Assembly (NCBI GenBank): GCA_002402945.1
Contig: DHGV01000118.1
Coordinates: 32,059-67,224 of the forward strand
DNA: 35,166 nt
Source of the DNA: Pelotomaculum sp. UBA4789
Lineage (GTDB): Bacteria; Bacillota; Desulfotomaculia; Desulfotomaculales; Pelotomaculaceae
Direction of reading: 5' to 3'
Notes under the pieces: model-generated
Database searches by the model: none
Told to the model about the DNA's origin: nothing
The model's input: the letters and a program-made list of their open reading frames with translations, nothing else
Program-made: the position numbers and the translations under genes
In this document: positions 8,170 through 14,758 of the stretch, in pieces
Position numbering within the stretch: position 1 is the stretch's first letter
Layout of the letters: every line of letters begins with the position of its first letter

Positions 8170-8790
8170 TTATTTCTTGGGAGATATGATAATCTTACGG
8201 TATGGCTCTTCCCCTTCACTAAAAGTGAAGATATCATCCCTTCCCTGCAGGGCGGTGTGTATGATTCTTCGCTCCTGGGAGCTCATTGGTTCCAAAACCA
8301 CGTTTCTGCCTCTTTGTTTGGCCTTGTCCGCCAGCTTGAGCGCCAGTTTTTCCAGTGTTTTTTCGCGCCTGCTGCGGTATCCTTCTATATCTATGATGAT
8401 TTTTTTCCTGGTTTCCTGGTTTTTGTTCACGGAAAGATTAACAAGATACTGAAGGGCATCGAGTGTTTCGCCCCGCCTGCCGATTAAAATGCCCAAATCC
8501 GGCCCTTCGAGATTGATAAACACTGCCTTCTCATTTTCCGAGATATCTGTTGTAACATCCAAATCCATGGTCTGAAAAATATTTTTCAACAGGACGGAGG
8601 CTCTTTGCAGCGAATTTTCCTTTAGTGTGACCTTTACCCTGGCCTGTTTCACCATCAGCAAACCCAATATGCCCTTGGAGGACTCCTCCAGGATTTCCAC
8701 TTCCACATCGTCTATTGAGGCCGCCAGTTCTTTCAGGGCCAGATCGACGGCTTCATCTACATTCCTGCCTGCTTTTTCGACTGTTTTCAT
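8170..8790 (-). CDS. jag: Jag/KhpB RNA-binding protein (SpoIIIJ-associated)
   Basis: A 206-residue protein with the three-part Jag architecture. The Jag-N domain spans about residues 1-50 (MKTVEKAGRNVDEAVDLAL ending in the GILGL turn). A KH domain has GILIGRRGETLDALQYLVN at about 103-121, with the GRRG loop. The R3H domain (RGRNVVLEPMSSQERRIIH) has the conserved R-x3-H spacing. Homologues bind RNA and, in streptococci, influence cell elongation and division. Its ATG overlaps the yidC stop as ATGA, which indicates translational coupling, as in most Firmicutes. Confidence 0.95.
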   Translation of the reverse strand: MKTVEKAGRNVDEAVDLALKELAASIDDVEVEILEESSKGILGLLMVKQARVKVTLKENSLQRASVLLKNIFQTMDLDVTTDISENEKAVFINLEGPDLGILIGRRGETLDALQYLVNLSVNKNQETRKKIIIDIEGYRSRREKTLEKLALKLADKAKQRGRNVVLEPMSSQERRIIHTALQGRDDIFTFSEGEEPYRKIIISPKK

Positions 8791-9455
8791 TTACCGTCAG
8801 CCTCCCCTTTGACCACCTGGGTTTGTTTGTTTATAAAGTACTGCTGGACGCTGCTGACCACGTTGAATACTACCCAGTACAACGCCAGCCCCGCCGGGAC
8901 AGTGGCGGATATCCACCCAATAAAAACCGGCATGGTGTAAAGCATCATTTTTTGGGTCGGATCATTGCTTGAGGTAGTCATTTTGGATTGAATATATGTT
9001 GTTACCCCCGCCAGAACAGGCAGTATATAATAAGGGTCCTTGTCAGTCAGGTTCGCAAGCCAAAAAAAGGTCGCATGCGCAGGATTTGCATAAGGAAAAG
9101 CAAAAAGAGACCGGTACAGGGCGATTAAGATCGGCATCTGGATTACAAGAGGCAGGCAGCCGGCCATCGGGTTGACATTATACTCCTTATACAGCAGCAT
9201 AATCTCTTCCTGCATCTTTTTCGGGTCCTTGCCCTTCCATTTATCCTGTATGGCCTTGATTTTCGGCTGGATCTGCTGCATCCCAATCATCGACTTCATT
9301 TGTTTTTGCGTCAACGGGTACAGCACCAGTTTTATGAGGACAGTGAGCAAGATAATGGCCAGGGCGTAACTTGGAACGCCTACAGAAACAGTCAAGTAAT
9401 AAAGGTAGTTGAGCAGCCAGGTCATTCCATCTACAATAGCGTTAAATATTCCCAA
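8787..9455 (-). CDS. yidC: Membrane protein insertase YidC (SpoIIIJ/OxaA)
   Basis: A 222-residue YidC/Oxa1 insertase with five predicted membrane segments. These include an N-terminal one (WLLNYLYYLTVSVG), YALAIILLTVLIKLVLYPLT, and AGCLPLVIQMPILIALYRSL, where QMP and the positive charge (K/R in TM1) belong to the insertase groove. The cytoplasmic hairpin has MIGMQQIQPKIKAIQDKW and a QEEIMLLYKEYNVNP stretch. The product begins without an obvious lipobox, unlike Bacillus SpoIIIJ. The start is a TTG (9453-9455) with GGAGG 11 bases upstream. YidC inserts membrane proteins alone or with SecYEG, and the protein is the functional partner of the neighbouring YidD. Confidence 0.94.
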   Translation of the reverse strand: MGIFNAIVDGMTWLLNYLYYLTVSVGVPSYALAIILLTVLIKLVLYPLTQKQMKSMIGMQQIQPKIKAIQDKWKGKDPKKMQEEIMLLYKEYNVNPMAGCLPLVIQMPILIALYRSLFAFPYANPAHATFFWLANLTDKDPYYILPVLAGVTTYIQSKMTTSSNDPTQKMMLYTMPVFIGWISATVPAGLALYWVVFNVVSSVQQYFINKQTQVVKGEADGK

Positions 9456-9512
9456 ATAAAGTCCCGCCTCCTTAATAGACCCTTCGAGGTCAAGCGACTT
9501 TTAAACCCTGCT

Positions 9513-9728
9513 TTACACCGGATCGTACCCGCCGGGGTGAAAGGGATGGCATTTCATTAACCTGGCCACAGCCATCCTGGATCCCTTTAAAGCACCGTGT
9601 TTTTCCACTGCCTGCATCGCGTAATGGGAACATGTGGGATAGAAACGGCAGGAGGGTTTTGTCAGCGGTGATATAATAAGCTGGTAGCCCCTGATCATAA
9701 AAAGCAAGAAAACCTTCAAAGTGATCAT
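9513..9728 (-). CDS. yidD: Membrane protein insertion efficiency factor YidD
   Basis: A 71-residue protein with the full YidD signature: IRGYQLIISPLTKPSCRFYP, then TCSHYAMQAVEKHGALKG and KCHPFHPGGYDPV. The paired cysteines and the HPGG(Y/F)DPV end are characteristic. It is a small membrane-associated protein that helps YidC/SecYEG insertion. The start codon lies 7 bases downstream of the rnpA stop, in the conserved rpmH-rnpA-yidD-yidC order. The ribosome site is weak, which suggests coupling to rnpA. Confidence 0.95.
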   Translation of the reverse strand: MITLKVFLLFMIRGYQLIISPLTKPSCRFYPTCSHYAMQAVEKHGALKGSRMAVARLMKCHPFHPGGYDPV

Positions 9729-9735
9729 CGCCTGT

Positions 9736-10062
9736 TTAAAAAATTTTTCTTAACAACTTTAATAAGCTTTCTTCAACCTGCTTGTACTCCAGGCCCGCTA
9801 TGCTGCGCCGCGCTACCAGCACCAGGTCAAAACTTCCCGTAAAACTTGTGCTGTTCAGCCGGCATGCTTCCTTCAGCAGGCGCTTGATCCTGTTTCTGGT
9901 AACAGCATTGCCCACTTTTTTGCTGACCGTAAAACCAAATCTGCAAAACTCTAAATTATTCGCTAAAAAATAGATTACCAGGTGACGGTCGGCAACCGAC
10001 TTCCCCCGGCTATAAACAGTCCTGTATTCCTTGTTTTTTTTGAGAGTAGTAAGGATTTTCAT
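9736..10062 (-). CDS. rnpA: Ribonuclease P protein component
   Basis: A 108-residue RnpA. KKNKEYRTVYSRGKSVADRHL at the N-terminus is the usual F/Y-x-x-V-y-x-x-G-K substrate-groove region. The RNR signature is FTVSKKVGNAVTRNRIKRLLK, which contacts the RNase P RNA. It is the protein subunit that helps the RNA enzyme cleave the 5' leader from pre-tRNAs, including the five tRNAs found later in this window. A GGGGA site precedes its ATG. It is followed at once by yidD. Confidence 0.96.
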   Translation of the reverse strand: MKILTTLKKNKEYRTVYSRGKSVADRHLVIYFLANNLEFCRFGFTVSKKVGNAVTRNRIKRLLKEACRLNSTSFTGSFDLVLVARRSIAGLEYKQVEESLLKLLRKIF

Positions 10063-10197
10063 TTAATCCCCTGTTTGCAGCGATTGAATCCCTCTAAAAA
10101 ATTTCATACCCCCACTATATAATAGCAATCAAAATCATTACTTTCATGCCCTTAAAGAAGGGAAACAGATATAAAGACCACTGTGATTAAGCGGCCT

Positions 10198-10332
10198 TTA
10201 CGCGGTTAATCTCTTTCTGCCTTTGACTCTCCTTCTCTTTATAACATTTCTGCCGGACAGGGTAGACATCCTTTTAAGAAAGCCGTGAATCTTTTTATGT
10301 TTACGGACCTTTGGCTGATAGGTACGTTTCAT
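10198..10332 (-). CDS. rpmH: 50S ribosomal protein L34
   Basis: A 44-residue basic protein read from 10332 to the TAA at 10198. It starts MKRTYQPKVRKHKKIHGFLK and ends RRRVKGRKRLTA, unmistakable L34. AAGGAGGTG lies 6 bases before the ATG. It is the first gene of the rpmH-rnpA-yidD-yidC-jag unit and diverges from dnaA across the origin region. A promoter at 10396-10424 on the same strand fits it well. Confidence 0.97.
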   Translation of the reverse strand: MKRTYQPKVRKHKKIHGFLKRMSTLSGRNVIKRRRVKGRKRLTA

Positions 10333-10395
10333 AACCACACCTCCTTTTTCCTAAAAAAAACATTGTAGCGCATCATTTAGCAGACGCACACATCA

Positions 10396-10424
10396 ATTAT
10401 ATAGTAATCAATTTCCCTCGTCAA
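10396..10424 (-). promoter_or_regulatory. rpmH promoter
   Basis: On the minus strand TTGACG (10419-10424), a 17-bp spacer and TATAAT (10396-10401) form a near-consensus housekeeping promoter, about 64 bases upstream of the rpmH start. Confidence 0.85.
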
Positions 10425-10436
10425 GGAGCAGCGATG

Positions 10437-10471
10437 CCGGACTGAAAGCCAGTACCTCAACACTAGTCCGG
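10437..10471. repeat. Inverted repeat between the rpmH and dnaA promoters
   Basis: CCGGACT (10437-10443) and AGTCCGG (10465-10471) form a perfect 7-bp inverted repeat with a 21-bp gap, centred between the two divergent promoters. It is not followed by a T-run, so it does not look like a terminator. An operator or origin-structural role is possible but unproven. Confidence 0.6.
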
Positions 10472-10495
10472 AAGCCCCACTTTCTTTAAAAAGCC

Positions 10496-10604
10496 TGTTG
10501 ATAACTTAAGTAAATTTTGGTATTATTTTAGTGGCCATCGCAAGTTTTTAAGCCACATTTTATACAGCCGGTTAATAAAAAAATGTGGAGAAAACTGTTA
10601 ATAA
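10496..10604. other. DnaA-box-like cluster upstream of dnaA (part of oriC)
   Basis: Three sequences resemble the DnaA box TGTGGATAA on the same strand: TGTTGATAA at 10496 (one mismatch), TGTGGAGAA at 10584 (one mismatch) and TGTTAATAA at 10596 (two mismatches). They lie in A/T-rich DNA between rpmH and dnaA, where the upstream half of a bipartite Firmicutes origin is expected. The first overlaps the dnaA -35 element, so it could also serve dnaA autoregulation. The matches are imperfect, so individual sites are uncertain. Confidence 0.55.
10498..10526 (+). promoter_or_regulatory. dnaA promoter
   Basis: TTGATA (10498-10503), a 17-bp spacer and TATTAT (10521-10526) form a good housekeeping promoter. 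It gives a leader of about 150 nt ahead of the dnaA GTG. Confidence 0.75.
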
Positions 10605-10617
10605 CTAAACTAAAACA

Positions 10618-10642
10618 CCTCCCATTCTGAGGAGGGTTTTTT
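10618..10642 (+). terminator. Terminator-like hairpin in the dnaA leader
   Basis: CCTCC (10618-10622) pairs with GGAGG (10631-10635), followed by GTTTTTT. The stem is short, so termination would be partial at best. It stands between the dnaA promoter and its start codon. Confidence 0.4.
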
Positions 10643-10681
10643 AGGCTCTTATAATTTTTCATTTATTCAGGGGGTTTAGAA

Positions 10682-12022
10682 GTGTTAAGAAGTGAAGCGC
10701 TTAGTCTCTGGGAACAAACTTTAAAAATTTTAGAGAAAAGGATTAATAAAAATTCTTTTGAAACCTGGTTAAAACCCCTCAAACCGCTGGGCTGCCATGA
10801 CAATACTATTATCATTGAGGCGCCGAACAACTTTTCCCGCGGCTGGCTCAGCGACCGGTACTCGCCCCTGCTGAAAGATGTTTTACAAAACATTACCCGT
10901 CAGGATATCAGCGTTCAGTTTCTCCTGGCCAGCGAGATCCCGGAAGTAAAGGATGATCCGATAAAGAAAACAGCAGAAAAACCCACTGAAAATTCTCATT
11001 CATCTCCATTGAATCCCAAGTATACCTTTGACACTTTTATTATCGGCAACAGCAACAGGTTCACTCATGCCGCCTGTTTTGCCGTCGCGGAATCTCCCGC
11101 TAAGGCTTATAATCCTCTATTCATATATGGCGGTGTCGGCCTGGGTAAAACCCACCTCATGCATGCGATCGGTCAGTATATTATGAGTCACAACCCTAAG
11201 CTGAAAGTCTTTTATGTAACGTCAGAAAAATTTACGAACGAGCTGATCAACTCGATCCGTGATGATAAAACTGTAGAATTCAGAAATAAATACCGCGGTA
11301 TGGACATTCTGCTGGTTGACGATATACAGTTCCTGGCAGGCAAGGAAAGGACCCAGGAGGAATTTTTCCACACATTTAACACCTTGTACGAGGCAAATAA
11401 ACAAATAATTATTTCCAGTGACCGCCCGCCCAGGGAAATTCCCACCCTTGAGGACCGGCTACGTTCACGTTTTGAATGGGGCCTCATTACTGATATCCAG
11501 CCACCGGATCTGGAGACGCGAATTGCTATCCTGCGTAAAAAATCTCAGCTGGAAAATCTGACGGTTCCTGACGATACCATAGTTTTTATTGCCAATAAGA
11601 TTCAATCCAACATCCGTATCCTGGAAGGAGCGCTTAACCGTGTCATCGCCCGTTCTTCCTTTAATGGAGAAGAAATAACTCCTGAAATGGCCGCGGATGT
11701 TTTAAAAGACATTATTCCCAACAGGAACAGGCCCATTACTATACCATTAATTCAGGAAGTTGTAGCTGAATTTTACAGTTTAAAAATTGAAGATTTTAAA
11801 TCTAAAAAAAGAAACCGTTCAATTTCTTTTCCCCGCCAGATAGCCATGTACCTGTCAAGAGAACTGACAGACTCCTCATTACCCCAAATTGGCAATTCTT
11901 TTGGCGGACGTGACCATACAACCGTCATCCACGCCAATGAAAAAATTAACACTGAATTAAATAAAAATACTGTTTTCCAGGAAACCATAAAAGATCTGAT
12001 TAATTTAATTAAAAAAAGTTAG
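10682..12022 (+). CDS. dnaA: Chromosomal replication initiator DnaA
   Basis: A 446-residue DnaA with all four domains. Domain I (about 1-85) starts LWEQTLKILEKRINKNSFETW. A short linker, domain II, covers about 86-110. The AAA+ domain III has Walker A GGVGLGKTH at 150-158, Walker B LLVDD at 210-214 and a sensor/arginine-finger region around DRLRSRFEWGL. Domain IV binds DNA through FPRQIAMYLSRELTDSSLPQ and GGRDHTTVIHA, the DnaA signature. It starts with GTG at 10682, eight bases after GGGGG. As ATP-DnaA it binds the boxes on both sides of the gene and melts the origin, most likely in the dnaA-dnaN gap. Confidence 0.98.
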   Translation: MLRSEALSLWEQTLKILEKRINKNSFETWLKPLKPLGCHDNTIIIEAPNNFSRGWLSDRYSPLLKDVLQNITRQDISVQFLLASEIPEVKDDPIKKTAEKPTENSHSSPLNPKYTFDTFIIGNSNRFTHAACFAVAESPAKAYNPLFIYGGVGLGKTHLMHAIGQYIMSHNPKLKVFYVTSEKFTNELINSIRDDKTVEFRNKYRGMDILLVDDIQFLAGKERTQEEFFHTFNTLYEANKQIIISSDRPPREIPTLEDRLRSRFEWGLITDIQPPDLETRIAILRKKSQLENLTVPDDTIVFIANKIQSNIRILEGALNRVIARSSFNGEEITPEMAADVLKDIIPNRNRPITIPLIQEVVAEFYSLKIEDFKSKKRNRSISFPRQIAMYLSRELTDSSLPQIGNSFGGRDHTTVIHANEKINTELNKNTVFQETIKDLINLIKKS

Positions 12023-12053
12023 ATTGTCCAAATGTATGAAATGTTATTTGTTT

Positions 12054-12215
12054 TGTGGATATTTTTAAATTACTATTTGCTGTTTATTTTTACTGTTTTT
12101 TAATTTTATTTTTATAAACAGCCACAAAGCTTTTGCTGTCATGTTTTTGTAATCCTTATACACATAAACACAGCTATTATTACTATTACTAATAAAAAAC
12201 ATGAACATAACAATA
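12054..12215. other. oriC unwinding region: DnaA boxes, DnaA-trios and A/T-rich DNA
   Basis: The dnaA-dnaN gap contains TGTGGATAT (12054-12062, one mismatch to a DnaA box) and TTATACACA (12156-12164, a full match to TTATNCACA). Ten bases further, 12174-12191 reads CTATTATTACTATTACTA, that is six consecutive triplets fitting the DnaA-trio rule (3'-(G/A)AT-5' on the complement). A/T-rich sequence (AATAAAAAAC) follows. Box, short G/C-containing gap, trios, then A/T-rich DNA is the order of the Bacillus subtilis basal unwinding system. DNA at 12060-12120 is also very A/T rich. This is the best candidate for the melting site. Confidence 0.8.
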
Positions 12216-12234
12216 ACAAGATGGGGGAAATAAA

Positions 12235-13347
12235 ATGAATTTTTCCAGCAACAAGGAAGATCTTCTGAATGCCCTGCAGGTTGTGCAAAGGGCAGTTTCT
12301 TTAAAAAATCCCCTGCCCATATTAAGCGGCATCAAGTTTGAAGCAGGGGAGAGCGGTGTGATTATTTCAGCAACCGACCTTGAACTGGGAATCAGCTGTT
12401 CTTTCCAGGCTGAAGTGTTTACAGCGGGGCAAGCCGTACTGCCGGCAAAAGTGATCACCGAATTAATCAGACGTATTCCCGATGTGCCCATTTTTTTCAA
12501 GGCAGATCCGGTGAACGGGAGTGTAACGGTACAATATGGACAGAGTGAGGCCAATATTAATGGCTACCCGGTAGAAGAGTTTCCGGATTTTCCCCTGCCG
12601 GCAGGGGATATAAAGTTTAGTGTGCAGGGAGAGGATTTAAGGGAATTAATCAGACAAGTGCTTTTTGCGACCGCAAAAGATGAAAACCGTCCGCTTTATA
12701 CAGGGGTGCTGTTTGAAATAGTAAGCAGCGATATTAATGTTGTAGCGACGGATACGCACAGACTGGCCTGGCGAAAAATTTCACTTGATAAAACAGGGGA
12801 TATAAACATAAATTTAATAATCCCAGGGAAAACACTAAATGAGCTGGCAAGAGTAACCGGATCTTCTGACCTGCCGGTAGAAATAACGGCAGCAGAAAAC
12901 CAGGTCATTTTTAATGCCGGAGATGTGTGTCTGGTATCACGGCTGATAGGGGGCAATTTCCCAAATTACCGGCAGGTTATCCCCAAAGAGTACATATCCA
13001 GAATTCGCTTAAAAGCCAGGGATCTGGCCGAGTCATCCGAAAGGGCTGCCCTGCTTACCAGGGAAGGTTCACCAATCATTAAAATTAACATTAGTGATAA
13101 CAGCCTGGTGGTCTCAGTTAATACGGAGGCTGGACGAGTGCGTGAGGAAATGCCTGTTTTTCAGGAGGGGGAAAACCTGCAGTTTGCGTTTAACGCGCGG
13201 TACCTGAACGATGCATTGAAGGCAATCGGTACGGAAGAGGTTGTCCTTGAGTTTACCGGCCCCTTAAGCCCGGTAATTCTAAAGCCGGTAGGGGAGATGG
13301 AATATCTATCCCTGCTCCTTCCGGTCCGGCTGCGTGAGGAGAGCTGA
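12235..13347 (+). CDS. dnaN: DNA polymerase III sliding clamp (beta subunit)
   Basis: A 370-residue DnaN made of three clamp domains. The start MNFSSNKEDLLNALQVVQRAV and the passages LPILSGIKFEA, then FATAKDENRPLYTGVLFE and ATDTHRLAWRK are standard. The C-terminus carries the hydrophobic binding cleft for polymerase and MutS peptides, ending LSLLLPVRL. It forms the ring that tethers the replicative polymerase. It is downstream of dnaA across the unwinding region, with GGGGGAAATAAA before the ATG. recF follows after 4 bases, indicating one transcript. Confidence 0.97.
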   Translation: MNFSSNKEDLLNALQVVQRAVSLKNPLPILSGIKFEAGESGVIISATDLELGISCSFQAEVFTAGQAVLPAKVITELIRRIPDVPIFFKADPVNGSVTVQYGQSEANINGYPVEEFPDFPLPAGDIKFSVQGEDLRELIRQVLFATAKDENRPLYTGVLFEIVSSDINVVATDTHRLAWRKISLDKTGDININLIIPGKTLNELARVTGSSDLPVEITAAENQVIFNAGDVCLVSRLIGGNFPNYRQVIPKEYISRIRLKARDLAESSERAALLTREGSPIIKINISDNSLVVSVNTEAGRVREEMPVFQEGENLQFAFNARYLNDALKAIGTEEVVLEFTGPLSPVILKPVGEMEYLSLLLPVRLREES

Positions 13348-13351
13348 TTGA

Positions 13352-14467
13352 TTGTATCTCAAGCGCCTGAAAATAACCAACTTCAGGAATTACAGCAGTC
13401 AGATCATTGAGCCGGATAAGTTTTTTAATATATTCAGCGGTTCCAATGCCCAAGGGAAAACCAATATTCTTGAGTCTATTTTTATTGCGTGTACAGGCAA
13501 ATCATTTCGCACCGCGAGAGAAACAGAAATCATTAACTGGCAGAAAGAATTTTCGTATATCAACTGCCAGTTTGAGACAAACAGCCGGCAAGTGGAGGTC
13601 AGGGTTGAGCTGCGGCCGGGCAAAAAAAAAATAGAGGTAAACGGTGTATTGGCCCGGGGGTATCCACAAGGGTGGCCGGGGATAGTTTTATTTAAACCGG
13701 AAGATTTGATCCTGGTCAAGGGCTCACCACAAGACAGGAGGCGTTTTTTAGACCTGGAGTTTGGCCCATTCCACCCTCAGTACGGGCATTTTCTAGGGCT
13801 TTACAACAGGGTGCTTTTCCAGCGCAATAATTTACTCAGAGAAATTAAAGATAAGTCAGCAAAAAACGATTCACTGCGTGTCTGGAATGAACAGCTCTGC
13901 CGCTATGGCGCCAGACTGCTGTCCATGAGAATGGATTTATTTAAAAACTTAAGCCCGCTGATCAGGAAGATCCACTATGATTTAACCGGTGAAAAAGAAG
14001 TGCTGGATATCCGCTATCTTTCATCAATAAAAATTAAAAGCCCTTCCTCTGAAGAAGAGATTTACAACCAGTTTATAAAAGAAATCCAGGAAATTGAAGA
14101 AGAAGAAATCAAACGGTCCCAGTCCCTGATCGGCCCGCACAGGGATGACTTTAATTTATATATTGACAACAAGGATGCGAGAATTTACGGTTCCCAGGGT
14201 CAGCAGCGGACCATAGTATTAACCCTGAAAATATCTCAGATCCTGCAGTGGTACCAGGAAATTGGCGAATACCCGATCCTGCTTCTTGATGATGTTCTCT
14301 TTGAGCTCGATGAAAACCGGCGCCAGGCGCTGTTAGACCGGGTATCGGGTTTGGTTCAGACATTTGTCACTTCTACCGACGAGAACAGGATCAGGCCGAA
14401 GATGAAGTTCACCGTAAAAAAATTTATAATAAGCGCGGGGAAAGTCGTTGATACTAAGGAGGAATAG
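13352..14467 (+). CDS. recF: DNA replication/repair protein RecF
   Basis: A 371-residue SMC-like ATPase. It begins YLKRLKITNFRNY; the Walker A is GSNAQGKT at 30-37, followed by NILESIFIACTGKSFR. The ABC signature region is GSQGQQRTIVLTLK, and the Walker B region is PILLLDDVLFELDENRRQALL. RecF acts with RecO and RecR to load RecA at single-strand gaps. The start is a TTG four bases after the dnaN stop, with GAGGAG upstream. The 3' end abuts the DUF370 gene, one base apart. Confidence 0.96.
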   Translation: MYLKRLKITNFRNYSSQIIEPDKFFNIFSGSNAQGKTNILESIFIACTGKSFRTARETEIINWQKEFSYINCQFETNSRQVEVRVELRPGKKKIEVNGVLARGYPQGWPGIVLFKPEDLILVKGSPQDRRRFLDLEFGPFHPQYGHFLGLYNRVLFQRNNLLREIKDKSAKNDSLRVWNEQLCRYGARLLSMRMDLFKNLSPLIRKIHYDLTGEKEVLDIRYLSSIKIKSPSSEEEIYNQFIKEIQEIEEEEIKRSQSLIGPHRDDFNLYIDNKDARIYGSQGQQRTIVLTLKISQILQWYQEIGEYPILLLDDVLFELDENRRQALLDRVSGLVQTFVTSTDENRIRPKMKFTVKKFIISAGKVVDTKEE

Positions 14468-14468
14468 C

Positions 14469-14717
14469 ATGTTTCTGCACCTCGGAGGAGATGTTGTCGT
14501 TCTAAAGAAAGAGGTAATCGCCATTTTGAATATCCGGGCCGGTCAGGCAGCTGTGACCAAAGAGTTTATAAAAACGGCCGGGGACGAGGGCTTCATTAAA
14601 AATATTTATGCCAAAGACAGGGAAAAGTCCTTTGTGGTAACAAACAGAGAGATTTACATGTCACCGATTTCATGCAGTACTCTGAAGAAGAGGGCGGATG
14701 ATATTTTTGAACTTTAA
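14469..14717 (+). CDS. remB: DUF370 protein, RemB/YaaB-like
   Basis: An 82-residue protein beginning MFLHLGGDVVVLKKEVIAIL. It contains FIKTAGDEGFIKNIYAKDREKSF and VVTNREIYMSPISCSTLKKR, the hallmark of DUF370. In Bacillus subtilis the gene between recF and gyrB is remB (yaaB), a paralogue of the matrix-gene activator RemA; position and sequence both agree. The ATG at 14469 is chosen because AAGGAGG stands seven bases before it; an ATT-type extension upstream lies inside recF. The function in this organism is not shown, and a DNA-binding role is inferred from RemA. The symbol is used for synteny. Confidence 0.85.
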   Translation: MFLHLGGDVVVLKKEVIAILNIRAGQAAVTKEFIKTAGDEGFIKNIYAKDREKSFVVTNREIYMSPISCSTLKKRADDIFEL

Positions 14718-14758
14718 GAAAACGAGAGTTTTATACTGTGCAAGGGGGTGGTTTTCTA

